From positions 1 through 18,398 of the forward strand of contig DASYNM010000445.1 in the NCBI GenBank assembly GCA_036008545.1: a stretch of DNA of 18,398 nt, given 5' to 3'. The translations under genes were made by a program, and so were the position numbers. This stretch comes from Palsa-1400 sp036008545 (lineage in GTDB: Bacteria > Verrucomicrobiota > Verrucomicrobiia > Limisphaerales > Palsa-1400). The notes beneath the pieces are model-generated. The model saw only the letters and a program-made list of their open reading frames with translations. It did no database searches and was not told the origin of the DNA. Shown one piece after another: positions 5,474 to 13,956 of this stretch. Every line of letters begins with the position of its first letter. Within the stretch, counting starts at the first letter, position 1.

Positions 5474-6477
5474 TGAAGTTCCGATCCTGCCTGGGCGTAT
5501 TGCTTTTCTTCGCGCGGGCGGTTGCCGCGCAACCGTTCCAACTCCCCACCGCTAATCACGCCATTTTTGAGTCAGGCGGCCAGGAACGTTACTTCGTGCC
5601 GACTCCAGGCAAGACGTGGGTTTCCGGCACTTTTGGCTGCGTCCGTTCCGACGGCTGGCAAATGCACGAGGGTCTGGACATCAAATGCCTTCAGCGCGAC
5701 CGCTCAGGCGAACCCATCGATCCCGTCATGGCCACCGCCGACGGCGTGGTTGCTTACATCAACGACAAGCCCTCCCTTTCCAATTATGGCCGCTACATTG
5801 TCATCCTGCACCATGTCGGCGCGATGGAAATATACTCGCTCTACGCCCATCTCTCGGAAGTCCAAAGCGGCCTGCGGGTGGGCCGCGCCGTGCGGGCCGG
5901 GGAACAGATTGCGGTCATGGGCCGGACCAGCAACACGCGCGAGCGCATTTCCAAGGACCGCGCCCATGTTCATTTCGAGCTGAACCTTTTTTACAGCGAG
6001 CACTTCAATTCCTGGTACAAACGGCATTTTCCCGGCGAACGCAACGACCATGGAATCTACAACGGCGAAAACCTGGTCGGCATCGACGCCCGTCTGATCT
6101 TGCTGGCCGAGCATGAGGAGGGCGCGCGATTCGACCTGCTGAATTGGATTCAGCATCGCCCGGAACTTTGTCGCGTGCTGGTGCGGCAAACGGATTTCCC
6201 CTGGCTGCGCCGCTATCCCATGCTGATCAAACAAGGCGCATTGGGCCCGAATGAGAGGCCCGCCGGTTACGAAATCGCGATCGACTTCAACGGCTTGCCC
6301 TTTGAATGGATACCTCGCCCCGCCGGAGCATTCAAAGGCGCCGCCAAATACCAGCTCCTTTCCGTCAACGAACCGGAATACACCAAGAACCCTTGCCGCC
6401 GACTGGTTACGCGCCAGGGCAGCCGCTGGGAACTCGCCAGCAAAGGCTTGAACCTGCTGGAGTTGCTGACCGATTAG
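5473..6477 (+). CDS. Exported M23 (LytM-type) metallopeptidase
   Basis: A 334-residue protein with a predicted signal peptide (hydrophobic 6-18, cleavage near AVAA|QP at residues 19-20). The zinc ligands of the M23 family are in place: HEGLDI gives His65 and Asp69 (HxxxD), SLYAHLS gives His126, and HVHFEL gives His165 and His167 (HxH). M23 enzymes cleave peptidoglycan cross-bridges or stem peptides in the envelope. The catalytic domain spans about 45-175. A C-terminal extension of roughly 160 residues has no motif I recognise and may be family-specific. The gene begins one base before the end of the lipoprotein stop, which makes the pair a coupled unit, and ends 10 bases before the stop of the convergent S53 gene. 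With a lipoprotein partner, regulation of wall hydrolysis is plausible but unproven. Confidence 0.9.
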   Translation: MKFRSCLGVLLFFARAVAAQPFQLPTANHAIFESGGQERYFVPTPGKTWVSGTFGCVRSDGWQMHEGLDIKCLQRDRSGEPIDPVMATADGVVAYINDKPSLSNYGRYIVILHHVGAMEIYSLYAHLSEVQSGLRVGRAVRAGEQIAVMGRTSNTRERISKDRAHVHFELNLFYSEHFNSWYKRHFPGERNDHGIYNGENLVGIDARLILLAEHEEGARFDLLNWIQHRPELCRVLVRQTDFPWLRRYPMLIKQGALGPNERPAGYEIAIDFNGLPFEWIPRPAGAFKGAAKYQLLSVNEPEYTKNPCRRLVTRQGSRWELASKGLNLLELLTD

Positions 6478-6487
6478 CGTTGACCCG

Positions 6488-9400
6488 CTACTGCTGAAGG
6501 ATGCGGTAGAACCGTTGCGAGTCGGGACCGATGGTGTCGAGGTCGATGGTCACGCTGTTGGTCGCGATGATGGCCGGGCCTAGATTGGTCCACGTCCCGG
6601 TCGCAAGGTTGGTCGTGGCCTGCACCTGGTAAGCCACTCCCGGCGTGCTCAGCCAGGAGAAGTTGACGGCGCTGCCGTTGGCCGCGACCGAGACCGATTG
6701 AAGGAGAAAGACCACGTTCAACGTCACCACGCTGCTGGTCACGCTGCCAAACGCATTGGTGACAATCACGTCGTAACTGCCCGCGTCGTTCGCGCCCGCA
6801 GCCAGCAGAGACAAGGCTGCCGTGGATGAGCCGGCGATGTTACCGCCATCGGACAGATTGGTGGCGTCCATTTGCCATTGATAGAACAGCGGTGGAGTGC
6901 CGGACGCGCCGACGGTGAGCAGGGCCGGGCTGCCGTTGGTGGCGATCAATGGCGTGGGCAGGTTGGTGATGGAAGGCGCGACACCGATGGTCAACACCGC
7001 GACGATGCTGGTGACGGAGCCGTAGGGGTTGGCGACGATGACAGTATAGCTGCCGTCGTCGTTGGTGGAGGTGGTGGTCAAGGTCAACTCGCTGGTGGTG
7101 GCGCCTTCAACATTGCCGCCGTTGGTCAAGGCGGCATCGTTCTTTTCCCATTGGTAGGTGAGCGTCGCGGTGCCGATGGCCGAGACGGTAAAACTCGCGG
7201 CGGTGCCGTTGCTTACTATCGTAAGGGGTGGCGGGTCCGCGGTGATAATGGGCGCTTCTGGCAAGGCGGCGGTAAAATTGGACAGGACGATTGCCACCAC
7301 TTCCACGTTGCCGTTGTTGGGCAGCTTAAGACTTTGGACCACCAGGCTGCTGTTCAAGTTGATCGAGTAACCATAGAGATTGACGACCGGCCCCACCTGC
7401 GACCCATTGTCATTGAGGCGGTAAGCCATCGGCACCACGGTGGTTTCGCCAGTTTGATTTCCAGTCGCGGTCCAATCGCTCAGACTGATCGTGCCGGTTG
7501 TCGTGGTGCCATTGGTGTAGGTGACGACGAAGCTTTGACTAGATTGGGTGCCATTCACGGCCGTCGCCAGCATGGCCAGTGAGGAAAAATTGCCGGGAGG
7601 GAGCGCGATGGTTTGGGCGCTGCCGCTGAGCACATCGGCCGCGTTGACCGGCCCGTAGATAAACGGCACGTTGCGCCACGTTTCCCCGGCGCCCAGCAGC
7701 GTGCCCGAGAAGGAATTGCCGTCGTTATCAAGGCCGCCGGTGGTGTATTCGGTGCCGTTGTCGAATATGCCGGCGCGGTTATAACTCGACCAGAGCGGAA
7801 CAGGCACCGGAGTGTTAGCCAGGGTGACGGCCAGCACGTTGACGTTGCCATTATTCGGTAGCGTAAGACTTCGCGCCATCTTGGTATTGTTGAGCGGAAA
7901 CCGGTAGCCGTAGAGAAAGGTCGTGGTCGCCGCGGCGCTGCCGGTATGGGAAAGGCGGTAAGGCATAGTGGCTGCGATCATCTGGTTTGAATAAGTTGTC
8001 GCGGCCGTCCCCCAATCGCTGATGCTCTGGACGATCGGCGTCGTCGTCCCGTCAGTATAAGTGACAGTGAAGGTTTGCGAGGCCTGGCTGCCGTTGGCGG
8101 CGGCGAGCATGAGCAGCGAGGTGTATCGATTCGTCGGCAGCGCGATCGACTGGCCGGCGCATTTCACGACGTCAGCGGCATTGGCGGCGCCGAAGTTGAA
8201 CTGCACACTGTCAAATACTTGCGACGCGCCGAACTGGCTGGCGGAGTAAGCCGAGCCGGCGGCATTGAATCCTGCCGAAGCGGAGAAAGAGGTTCCATCG
8301 GTGTAGATGCCGACGCGGTTGAAGGCAGACGCCAGCAAAACCGGCGTCGGGGCGTTGGCCGGGGCCATGGCCAGGATGAGAACGTCGGGGTTGTTGGGCA
8401 GCACGACGCTGGTGATAGTCTTGGAGTCGTTCAGGCCTAGGACATACCCGTAAAGGTTAACGGGCGTACCCCCGTTTGTTCCACCGCTGGTGTCGGCATA
8501 AGCGGTGCTGACGGCGATGGATTCGCCCGCGTAATTCTGCGGAGCCGTCCAGAGGCTGATCCCTTGCGTCACCTCGACGGAGCTTCCATCGGCATAATTG
8601 AGGACAAAGGTCTGGTTCGACTGGCTGGCATTGACGGCCGCCCCCAACATCATCAACCCGGTGTATTGCCCCGGGCTCACCGTTATCGTCTGGCCCGTAC
8701 ATGGGACGGCGTCGTTCGCGCCTGCTGCGCCTAGGCTGAAGACGTGGCCGCCCCAATTGGGCGCGGTGCCCAAAAGCGCCGCCGAATAGGCGTTGCCAGC
8801 GCCGTCCAGCCCACCGGTGGCGCTGAAAGTAGTGCCGTCACTGACAATGCCGCCCACACCGAAGTAAGGGGCAAGATTCACCGCCGTCGCACCGGGGCTA
8901 GGCGTGATGACCGACAAATCCATGCTCACGTTGTGCGTGACGCCGTCCAATGTTCCACTCAGCATCAAGCTGGTGTTGACAGGCTGCGCCGTGGCGCTGG
9001 CGGTCAGGGTCAGGATGCTGTTGGTGGTAGAGGCGGCCGGGCTGAACGCGGCAGTGACGCCAGGCGGCAGCCCCGTTACAGATAAACTCACGCTGCCGCT
9101 GAGCCCATTAACGGGACCCGAGACGAGATAGGAGGTGGATTTTCCTCCAGCCGTCATCACATACGAAACGGGCGACCCGTAGAGCGTGAAGTCGTTTGCC
9201 AGCGTCATCGCAAAGACAAGGACATCGTTGTTATCCGGCAGCTTGATGCTTTTCAAAATCTTGCTGTTGTTGAGGCCGAAGGAATAGCCGTAGAGATTGG
9301 CCTGCGTAAGCGTGTCCTTGGTGTCGCCGCTGTCGCGGTAGGCCGTGGGGACAACCACGGTTTCGCCAGTGAAATCCGACGGAAAAGCCCAATCGCTCAT

Positions 9401-11737
9401 GCTCTGGACGAAGGTGGAAGTGGTGCCGTCGGTGTAAGTGACAATGAACTGCTGGGCGGCTTGCGCGCCATCGACAGCCGCCGCCAATATTTGCACGGAC
9501 GAATACGAGGCTGCAGGCAGAGTAATCGTTTGCCCGGAGCATTTAATGGCGTCGTTCGCGCCGGGCGATCCCATGCTGAAGAGGCAGCCGTTCCAGTTCA
9601 GCGCCGAACCCAGCAGATTGGCCGAAAAGGCGTTGCCGTCGCCATCGGCACCGCCGCTGAAACTGGTGCCGTCGTTGTAGATGGCGGCCAGATTGAACGA
9701 AGAGAAAAGATTGACCTCCGCGGTCCCGGGCGTTGCGGCTACGATGGTCAGGGTCAGGCCGTTGGTTTGCGTGATGCCGCCGGAGGCGCCGACCAATGTG
9801 ACGGTGGTGGTTCCGGCCGACGCAGAGGAACTCGCGGTCAACGTGAGGATGCTGGTGCTCGCGCCGGAAATGGTGGGCGGGTTGAAGGAGGCGGTGACTC
9901 CGCTGGGCAAGTTGCTCACCGAGAGACTGACGTCGCCGTTGAAGCCAGTCATCGCCTGGGCATTAAGCAGGACTTCGTCACTGCCGCCGACCGTGAGGTT
10001 CAGCCCGACCGGCGTGGCGTAAAGCATAAAATTGGTCGTGCCGACGCCCGCCAGCGCGTTGATCAAATTGATGCCGTTCGGACTGCCCCAACCGGTGGCA
10101 AGATCATAGCCGGCTGCGGCGAAGAATTTATGCGGGCCGCTGGAGTAATTGGTCGTATTACCGCTGGTGACGTCGTGGAAGAGAGTGGTGTAGCTGGCGG
10201 ACTTGCCCAGGGCGTAGAGAGTCGGGTTGAAAAAGCCGATGCGCGGGTTGCCCAAGGTCGCGGCTTGCTGGTTGGCCAGCGCATAAAACCCCGCCCATTG
10301 TGGCGATGAGCAACTGGTGCCGCCGACGCCGCCGGTGCCGTTATTGGCGGCAATGAATATTACGGTGTCCGCCATCATCGAGACATCAGGAAAATTGCGC
10401 ATCGTGCTCGATCCGAAGAGCGGCGTCATATTGATGCCTTGTTGGTAATTGGGCATCGCGTAAAAGGTGCTCACGCCGCCGCCGCTGCCCACCCACGTCA
10501 GCTCTTGTTGCCACGCGCCCCCTGGAGAGACCGTGGACAAAGCGGTGCCTCCGACCAAAGTGATGTACGGCTCCGCGGCGGGCGGATTGATTTGCCCGAC
10601 CTCAGCGCCGCCATCGCCGGAGGCCTCGAAGAAGTTCTGCCCTTGCGCCACAAATTCCTGGTAGAGTTGCTCGGTAGTCTCGTCGATGCCGAACCCGAAC
10701 GAACAACTGATTTGCCCGGCCAGATTGTCCGAAGCGATGCGGCTGTAAATGTCATCCACGACTTCTCCGCCGTAATAAAGCACGGTCGCGCCCGGAGCCA
10801 TGGAAATGCACATTTCGATATCGAGCGCCTGCTCGCCAGCATCGGTGCCAGCCGAGGGCGGCTCCGTCACGTCGTCCAAAAAGATGTTGGAGACGACGAT
10901 GTTGGAGGAAAGTCCGGCCGTGGTTTCGTAAACATGGATATCATTCGTCCAATAAGGGCCGAACTCCACCAGGGCGATGTATTGTCCTGATCCAGTGTTG
11001 GTCACGCCCGGAACGTAGGCCGCGCGAAAATCGTTCCCGATGTAGAGGCCGTGCGGCCCGGAGCCTTCCTCAGCATAATTCGTGACGCTGGCGCCGTTTT
11101 GGACGCCAGCTTTTTTTCGCTGCAGATCCAGCGGATGAGGTACGATGTAATTATCCAGCCCCATGACATCGAGCACCGGCACATTGGCCTCAACCCACGG
11201 GTCGCTATCCGGCGCAAAAAAGTTCCGTTGCTCGGTCGGGTGCCGGTAAACGTGCAGGTGGACATTAAATGCCTTTTCGACATCTGCCGCCGCGCCGACG
11301 ACATCCACCACCATGCGATTAGCGTGCGCGCCACTGACTTTGAGGCCACGCGCGCGCAAATAATCCTGGACCTTCTGGTAATCCTCCTCGGTCGGCCCGA
11401 ATCTCTCGGTGAATTGCGCCGTGGTCAAATACCGATGAAACCGAGGGCTGGCAGGATTGTAGAGATCCTCGATAAAACTGGCCAATGCCGCTTTGTTGCG
11501 CAAGGGCAAGCCGACGGCAAGGCGCACAGGGGTCTTCGCCGCAACATCCGAGAGCGGTTGCAAGTGGCCGACGACATCCGGCACATGCCCCGGCAATGCC
11601 CGCCGCGGCTGCGCCAGCCCGGTCGTGGCGGCAAAACTGAAAAGCGCCGCGCAGATCGCAACAACAAAATGTTTGACTGGAAAATGGAAAAGCACAGAGC
11701 TTTTCCTGACCACCACGCTCCTTGGACACTGATTCAT
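6488..11737 (-). CDS. Giant secreted S53 (sedolisin/kumamolisin-type) peptidase with repeated modules
   Basis: A 1749-residue serine-carboxyl peptidase. An N-terminal signal peptide (hydrophobic 22-37, cleavage near GLA|QP at 42) and a pro-kumamolisin-type propeptide (about 44-230) precede the catalytic domain (about 235-565). The S53 active-site residues are all visible: Glu302 and Asp306 in GEQALDIEM, Asp375 in SGDGG, and Ser475 in GGTSCSSP. Calcium-site-like segments lie near Asp522 and Asp545. Then come an Ig-like domain (568-668), module 1 (673-848), Ig-like (849-945), modules 2-4 (951-1128, 1130-1308, 1309-1487), two Ig-like domains (1493-1675) and a C-terminal domain with STNLT/WTNLG-like sequence that ends FYRILQQ, frequent in verrucomicrobial surface proteins. 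The enzyme degrades protein at acid pH in known relatives. The start at 11737 is preferred to 11911, because the extra 58 residues do not look like protein. Confidence 0.92.
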   Translation of the reverse strand: MNQCPRSVVVRKSSVLFHFPVKHFVVAICAALFSFAATTGLAQPRRALPGHVPDVVGHLQPLSDVAAKTPVRLAVGLPLRNKAALASFIEDLYNPASPRFHRYLTTAQFTERFGPTEEDYQKVQDYLRARGLKVSGAHANRMVVDVVGAAADVEKAFNVHLHVYRHPTEQRNFFAPDSDPWVEANVPVLDVMGLDNYIVPHPLDLQRKKAGVQNGASVTNYAEEGSGPHGLYIGNDFRAAYVPGVTNTGSGQYIALVEFGPYWTNDIHVYETTAGLSSNIVVSNIFLDDVTEPPSAGTDAGEQALDIEMCISMAPGATVLYYGGEVVDDIYSRIASDNLAGQISCSFGFGIDETTEQLYQEFVAQGQNFFEASGDGGAEVGQINPPAAEPYITLVGGTALSTVSPGGAWQQELTWVGSGGGVSTFYAMPNYQQGINMTPLFGSSTMRNFPDVSMMADTVIFIAANNGTGGVGGTSCSSPQWAGFYALANQQAATLGNPRIGFFNPTLYALGKSASYTTLFHDVTSGNTTNYSSGPHKFFAAAGYDLATGWGSPNGINLINALAGVGTTNFMLYATPVGLNLTVGGSDEVLLNAQAMTGFNGDVSLSVSNLPSGVTASFNPPTISGASTSILTLTASSSASAGTTTVTLVGASGGITQTNGLTLTIVAATPGTAEVNLFSSFNLAAIYNDGTSFSGGADGDGNAFSANLLGSALNWNGCLFSMGSPGANDAIKCSGQTITLPAASYSSVQILAAAVDGAQAAQQFIVTYTDGTTSTFVQSMSDWAFPSDFTGETVVVPTAYRDSGDTKDTLTQANLYGYSFGLNNSKILKSIKLPDNNDVLVFAMTLANDFTLYGSPVSYVMTAGGKSTSYLVSGPVNGLSGSVSLSVTGLPPGVTAAFSPAASTTNSILTLTASATAQPVNTSLMLSGTLDGVTHNVSMDLSVITPSPGATAVNLAPYFGVGGIVSDGTTFSATGGLDGAGNAYSAALLGTAPNWGGHVFSLGAAGANDAVPCTGQTITVSPGQYTGLMMLGAAVNASQSNQTFVLNYADGSSVEVTQGISLWTAPQNYAGESIAVSTAYADTSGGTNGGTPVNLYGYVLGLNDSKTITSVVLPNNPDVLILAMAPANAPTPVLLASAFNRVGIYTDGTSFSASAGFNAAGSAYSASQFGASQVFDSVQFNFGAANAADVVKCAGQSIALPTNRYTSLLMLAAANGSQASQTFTVTYTDGTTTPIVQSISDWGTAATTYSNQMIAATMPYRLSHTGSAAATTTFLYGYRFPLNNTKMARSLTLPNNGNVNVLAVTLANTPVPVPLWSSYNRAGIFDNGTEYTTGGLDNDGNSFSGTLLGAGETWRNVPFIYGPVNAADVLSGSAQTIALPPGNFSSLAMLATAVNGTQSSQSFVVTYTNGTTTTGTISLSDWTATGNQTGETTVVPMAYRLNDNGSQVGPVVNLYGYSINLNSSLVVQSLKLPNNGNVEVVAIVLSNFTAALPEAPIITADPPPLTIVSNGTAASFTVSAIGTATLTYQWEKNDAALTNGGNVEGATTSELTLTTTSTNDDGSYTVIVANPYGSVTSIVAVLTIGVAPSITNLPTPLIATNGSPALLTVGASGTPPLFYQWQMDATNLSDGGNIAGSSTAALSLLAAGANDAGSYDVIVTNAFGSVTSSVVTLNVVFLLQSVSVAANGSAVNFSWLSTPGVAYQVQATTNLATGTWTNLGPAIIATNSVTIDLDTIGPDSQRFYRILQQ
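7277..9721 (-). repeat. Four copies of an approximately 178-residue beta-rich module in the S53 protein
   Basis: Module spans are 9194-9721, 8354-8887, 7814-8350 and 7277-7813. Each has the order: SxFNxxGIYxDGTSFS, a GGLDxDGNAYSA-type segment, a LGxxxxWxGxxFxxGxxxANDxVxC core, an AVxGSQxSQxFxVTYTDGTT strand, a SxSDW motif, and NLYGYxxxLNxSKxxxSLxLPNN, ending in a VxxLAxxLAN strand. Modules 2, 3 and 4 are nearly contiguous; an Ig-like domain separates 1 and 2. The pattern suggests a beta-sandwich used for adhesion or substrate binding; a family name is not claimed. Confidence 0.75.
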
Positions 11738-11750
11738 TGGTACCACCAAT
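11736..11750. repeat. Inverted repeat across the S53 start codon
   Basis: ATTGGT, spacer ACC, ACCAAT is a perfect six-pair inverted repeat that overlaps the S53 start codon (CAT at 11735-11737 on the plus strand). It could fold in the messenger RNA and affect initiation, or it could be chance. Confidence 0.25.
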
Positions 11751-12010
11751 TCTACCACGGACAGAGGCAACTGCGAGCTATTTCTCCGATCATTGAACCC
11801 GCCGCCTCGGTCGCTTGCGAGGTCCAAAATGGGAAGCGTGATGAGCAATGGAGAGTCGCTGGCTGCCCGCGCCAGTTTCACCGTCATCGCGGCCACGGAC
11901 GGGCCATCCAAAACTGACCCAGCGGTGGCGGATTGGCCGTGGCATGAGAAAGAACATTGGAAATGAAGCTTGCGCGACGACGGCGCTGTTGGTTAACGTT
12001 GCTGGCCTTC

Positions 12011-12022
12011 TGGGTGCACCCA
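12011..12022. repeat. 12-base palindrome over the tRNA 5' end
   Basis: TGGGTGCACCCA is a perfect palindrome formed because five bases before the tRNA repeat part of its 3' acceptor strand. The 10-base string TGGGTGCACC occurs here and again at 12082-12091, the end of the tRNA gene, at a distance of 71 bases. Confidence 0.6.
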
Positions 12023-12092
12023 TAGCTCAATTGGATAGAGCATCTGACTACGGATCAGAAGGTTAATGGTTCAACTCCATTTGGGTGCACCA
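12016..12092 (+). tRNA. tRNA-Arg (anticodon ACG)
   Basis: The 77-base gene folds into a full cloverleaf. The acceptor stem is GCACCCA with TGGGTGC, the D-arm stem GCTC/GAGC, the anticodon stem TCTGA/TCAGA with loop CTACGGA, and the T-arm AATGG/CCATT with loop TTCAACT. The anticodon ACG reads Arg CGN codons, and A34 would be deaminated to inosine. The discriminator base is A, and the CCA tail is encoded in the gene (12090-12092). There is no clear terminator after it. Confidence 0.95.
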
Positions 12093-12476
12093 TTCATAAC
12101 ATGCTTATTACGTTTGATTCACGATAGCATTTTCAGTTTTCCTCGGTGAACAAATAAATTAACTATCCTGTTTCTGTCCGATTATTGAGGTTCTGAGAGC
12201 CCGCCATCCGGACGGACGGAGTTTCGATCCGGCGCAGCGAGGAATTGACCATTTAGCACGATCGCGAGCATGCGCGAACACGGACACACTCATGTTGTCC
12301 GCCAAAACCACTCGACTTCGTCATCATAGCGACCTGTCCGCAGTCATGCAGGCCCTCACAGACAAACTCAAATACGTTGCCCTTCAGCCTCAACGCCGTT
12401 TCGTCCGAATACTGGCGTTTGCACTGGGGATCGACGCCAACCCGGCTGTTCTAGTTCGAGTCGTCGCGGCCGATTC
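12093..12476. other. Intergenic stretch with no supported gene
   Basis: This stretch holds only a weak six-pair hairpin (CGGACA with TGTCCG) near 12280-12301 and the head of an open frame (12292-12543) with no recognisable family, which overlaps the DUF1501 3' end antisense. No terminator with a T-tract is visible for either neighbouring gene. Confidence 0.6.
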
Positions 12477-13949
12477 TCACGCGAATAATTTCGTGACGGG
12501 CTTGGCTTTGACCAATTCTCGCGGTTGCTTCAATTGGTTGTAAACAATTGTGTCCGGGTCGATGCCAAAGGCGTGGTAAATGGTGGCGAGCATTTCGGTC
12601 GGGTGGACGGGGTCCTCGGTCGGGCTGCTGCCGGTCTTGTCGGACTTACCATGCACGTAACCGCGTTTGACACCTGCGCCGGCGATGATTGAGGTGTAGC
12701 AGTAGGGCCAGTGGTCACGGCCATCGGCGCTATTGCTATTGCCGGAGGTGCTGATGCCTTTTTGCGGACTTCGGCCAAATTCGCCAATGGCGACCACCAG
12801 AGTTTCCTTGAGCAGACCGCGCGCATCCATATCCGAGAAAAATGCCGACAGCCCTTTATCCAGCATTGGCGCGGAACGGTCTTTCATGCGATTGGTCAGG
12901 TCTGAATGGCAATCCCAGGAATGGAAGTCGGAATTGGCGATCTTGGGCCAGATCACTTCCACCACCCGCGTGCCGGCTTCGACCAAACGGCGCGCCAGCA
13001 GACAGCTTTGACCGAAAGTGTTTTTGCCATAGCGATCGCGCATTTGCTCTGTTTCCTGGGTCAGATCAAACGCTTTGCGGGCGCGGCCGGAAATTATGAG
13101 GTTCAAGGCGCGCTGGTAATAGTCGTCCAGATCGTAATTCGCGACCGCTTTGTCGAGGTCGGGCGTGGCGGCCTCGATGGCCTCACGCAGATGAGCGCGG
13201 CGCTGGAGGCGGAGCGCGAAAACTTCCGGGGGCAATTTCAGGTCATCGACATGGATGTGGTCCATTTTGTTCATGTCCATATCGTCCCCGTCAGGGAATA
13301 GCCTGTAAGGTTCAAAAGCCTTGCCAAGGAAACCCGCGCTGCCGCCTTTCCCGATCACGTTCGATTCCTGCAATGGCCGCGGCATCATCACGAATGGGAG
13401 CATCGGTTCGTCCATCGGCCGAAGCCGGGTGATCTGGGAACCGAAGTTGGGAAAATCCTTAGGGTCTGGAGGCTCAAGTTGGCCGGAGGGGCTCACCTTG
13501 TCGGTCGTGTAGCCGGTCATGATCTGATAAATGGCCGCAGTGTGATTGAAAAGCCCGTTGGGGGTGTAGCCCATGGAGCGGATCATCGTGAACTTATCAT
13601 TAACCTTGGCCAGCTCGGGCAAAACTTCGGTGAAATTCACGCCCGGAATTTTTGTTGAAATTGGTTTGAACACGCTGCGAAAGTTATCGGGCGCGTTTTC
13701 CTTTGGGTCCCACAAATCGAGGTGGCTGGGTCCGCCCTGAAGATAAATCATGACGATGTTTTTGGCTGTGCCCCAACCCGGCCCTCCGGCAATTTTGCCC
13801 GACTCCGCCGCCCGCGCCTGTAAATTAAAAAGCGAGCCGAGGGAAAGTCCAAGGACGCTGGCGCCGCCGACGCGCAGGAGGTCGCGGCGTGTCATTTTGA
13901 GTTGAGGATCGCAAAGGTCACTGCATGTTCCGCCGGGAATTCTAATCAT
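12477..13949 (-). CDS. DUF1501 family protein, Tat-exported
   Basis: A 490-residue protein of the DUF1501 family, which is abundant in Verrucomicrobia and Planctomycetes and related to the alkaline phosphatase/sulfatase superfamily. Twin arginines at 21-22 (TRRDLLRVGG), a hydrophobic stretch and an ARA cleavage-type site near 45-47 indicate Tat export. Hallmarks are GGPSHLDLWDPK (72-83), DFHSWDCH in the middle, VVAIGEFGRSP and DGRDHWP near the end, and the C-terminal HPTEMLATIYHAFGIDP. The substrate is unknown. The gene follows the DUF1553 protein by 7 bases (stop TGA at 13957-13959, start ATG at 13949), so the two form one transcription unit; such pairs are standard in these phyla. A start at Met19 is also possible, but the N-terminal MIRIPGG and cysteine pattern is normal for the family. 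Confidence 0.92.
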   Translation of the reverse strand: MIRIPGGTCSDLCDPQLKMTRRDLLRVGGASVLGLSLGSLFNLQARAAESGKIAGGPGWGTAKNIVMIYLQGGPSHLDLWDPKENAPDNFRSVFKPISTKIPGVNFTEVLPELAKVNDKFTMIRSMGYTPNGLFNHTAAIYQIMTGYTTDKVSPSGQLEPPDPKDFPNFGSQITRLRPMDEPMLPFVMMPRPLQESNVIGKGGSAGFLGKAFEPYRLFPDGDDMDMNKMDHIHVDDLKLPPEVFALRLQRRAHLREAIEAATPDLDKAVANYDLDDYYQRALNLIISGRARKAFDLTQETEQMRDRYGKNTFGQSCLLARRLVEAGTRVVEVIWPKIANSDFHSWDCHSDLTNRMKDRSAPMLDKGLSAFFSDMDARGLLKETLVVAIGEFGRSPQKGISTSGNSNSADGRDHWPYCYTSIIAGAGVKRGYVHGKSDKTGSSPTEDPVHPTEMLATIYHAFGIDPDTIVYNQLKQPRELVKAKPVTKLFA

Positions 13950-13956
13950 AAGTTAT

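Noticed and set aside
6872..10990. Many plus-strand frames of 60-280 residues across the S53 gene
   Set aside because: They are antisense shadows of one continuous 1749-residue protein with clear domains, and have no motif of their own.
11738..11911. 58 extra N-terminal residues for the S53 protein
   Set aside because: A signal peptide begins normally from the Met at 11737, and the upstream residues do not look like a leader.
11940..12015. Promoter before the tRNA gene
   Set aside because: The best -35/-10 pair found matches the consensus at only about half the positions.
11848..12066. A plus-strand frame ending in the peptide APIAQLDRASDYGSEG
   Set aside because: This peptide is a familiar spurious translation of a tRNA gene; the tRNA is the real feature.
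12292..12543. An 83-residue plus-strand frame after the tRNA
   Set aside because: No recognisable family or good ribosome site; it overlaps the DUF1501 3' end antisense.
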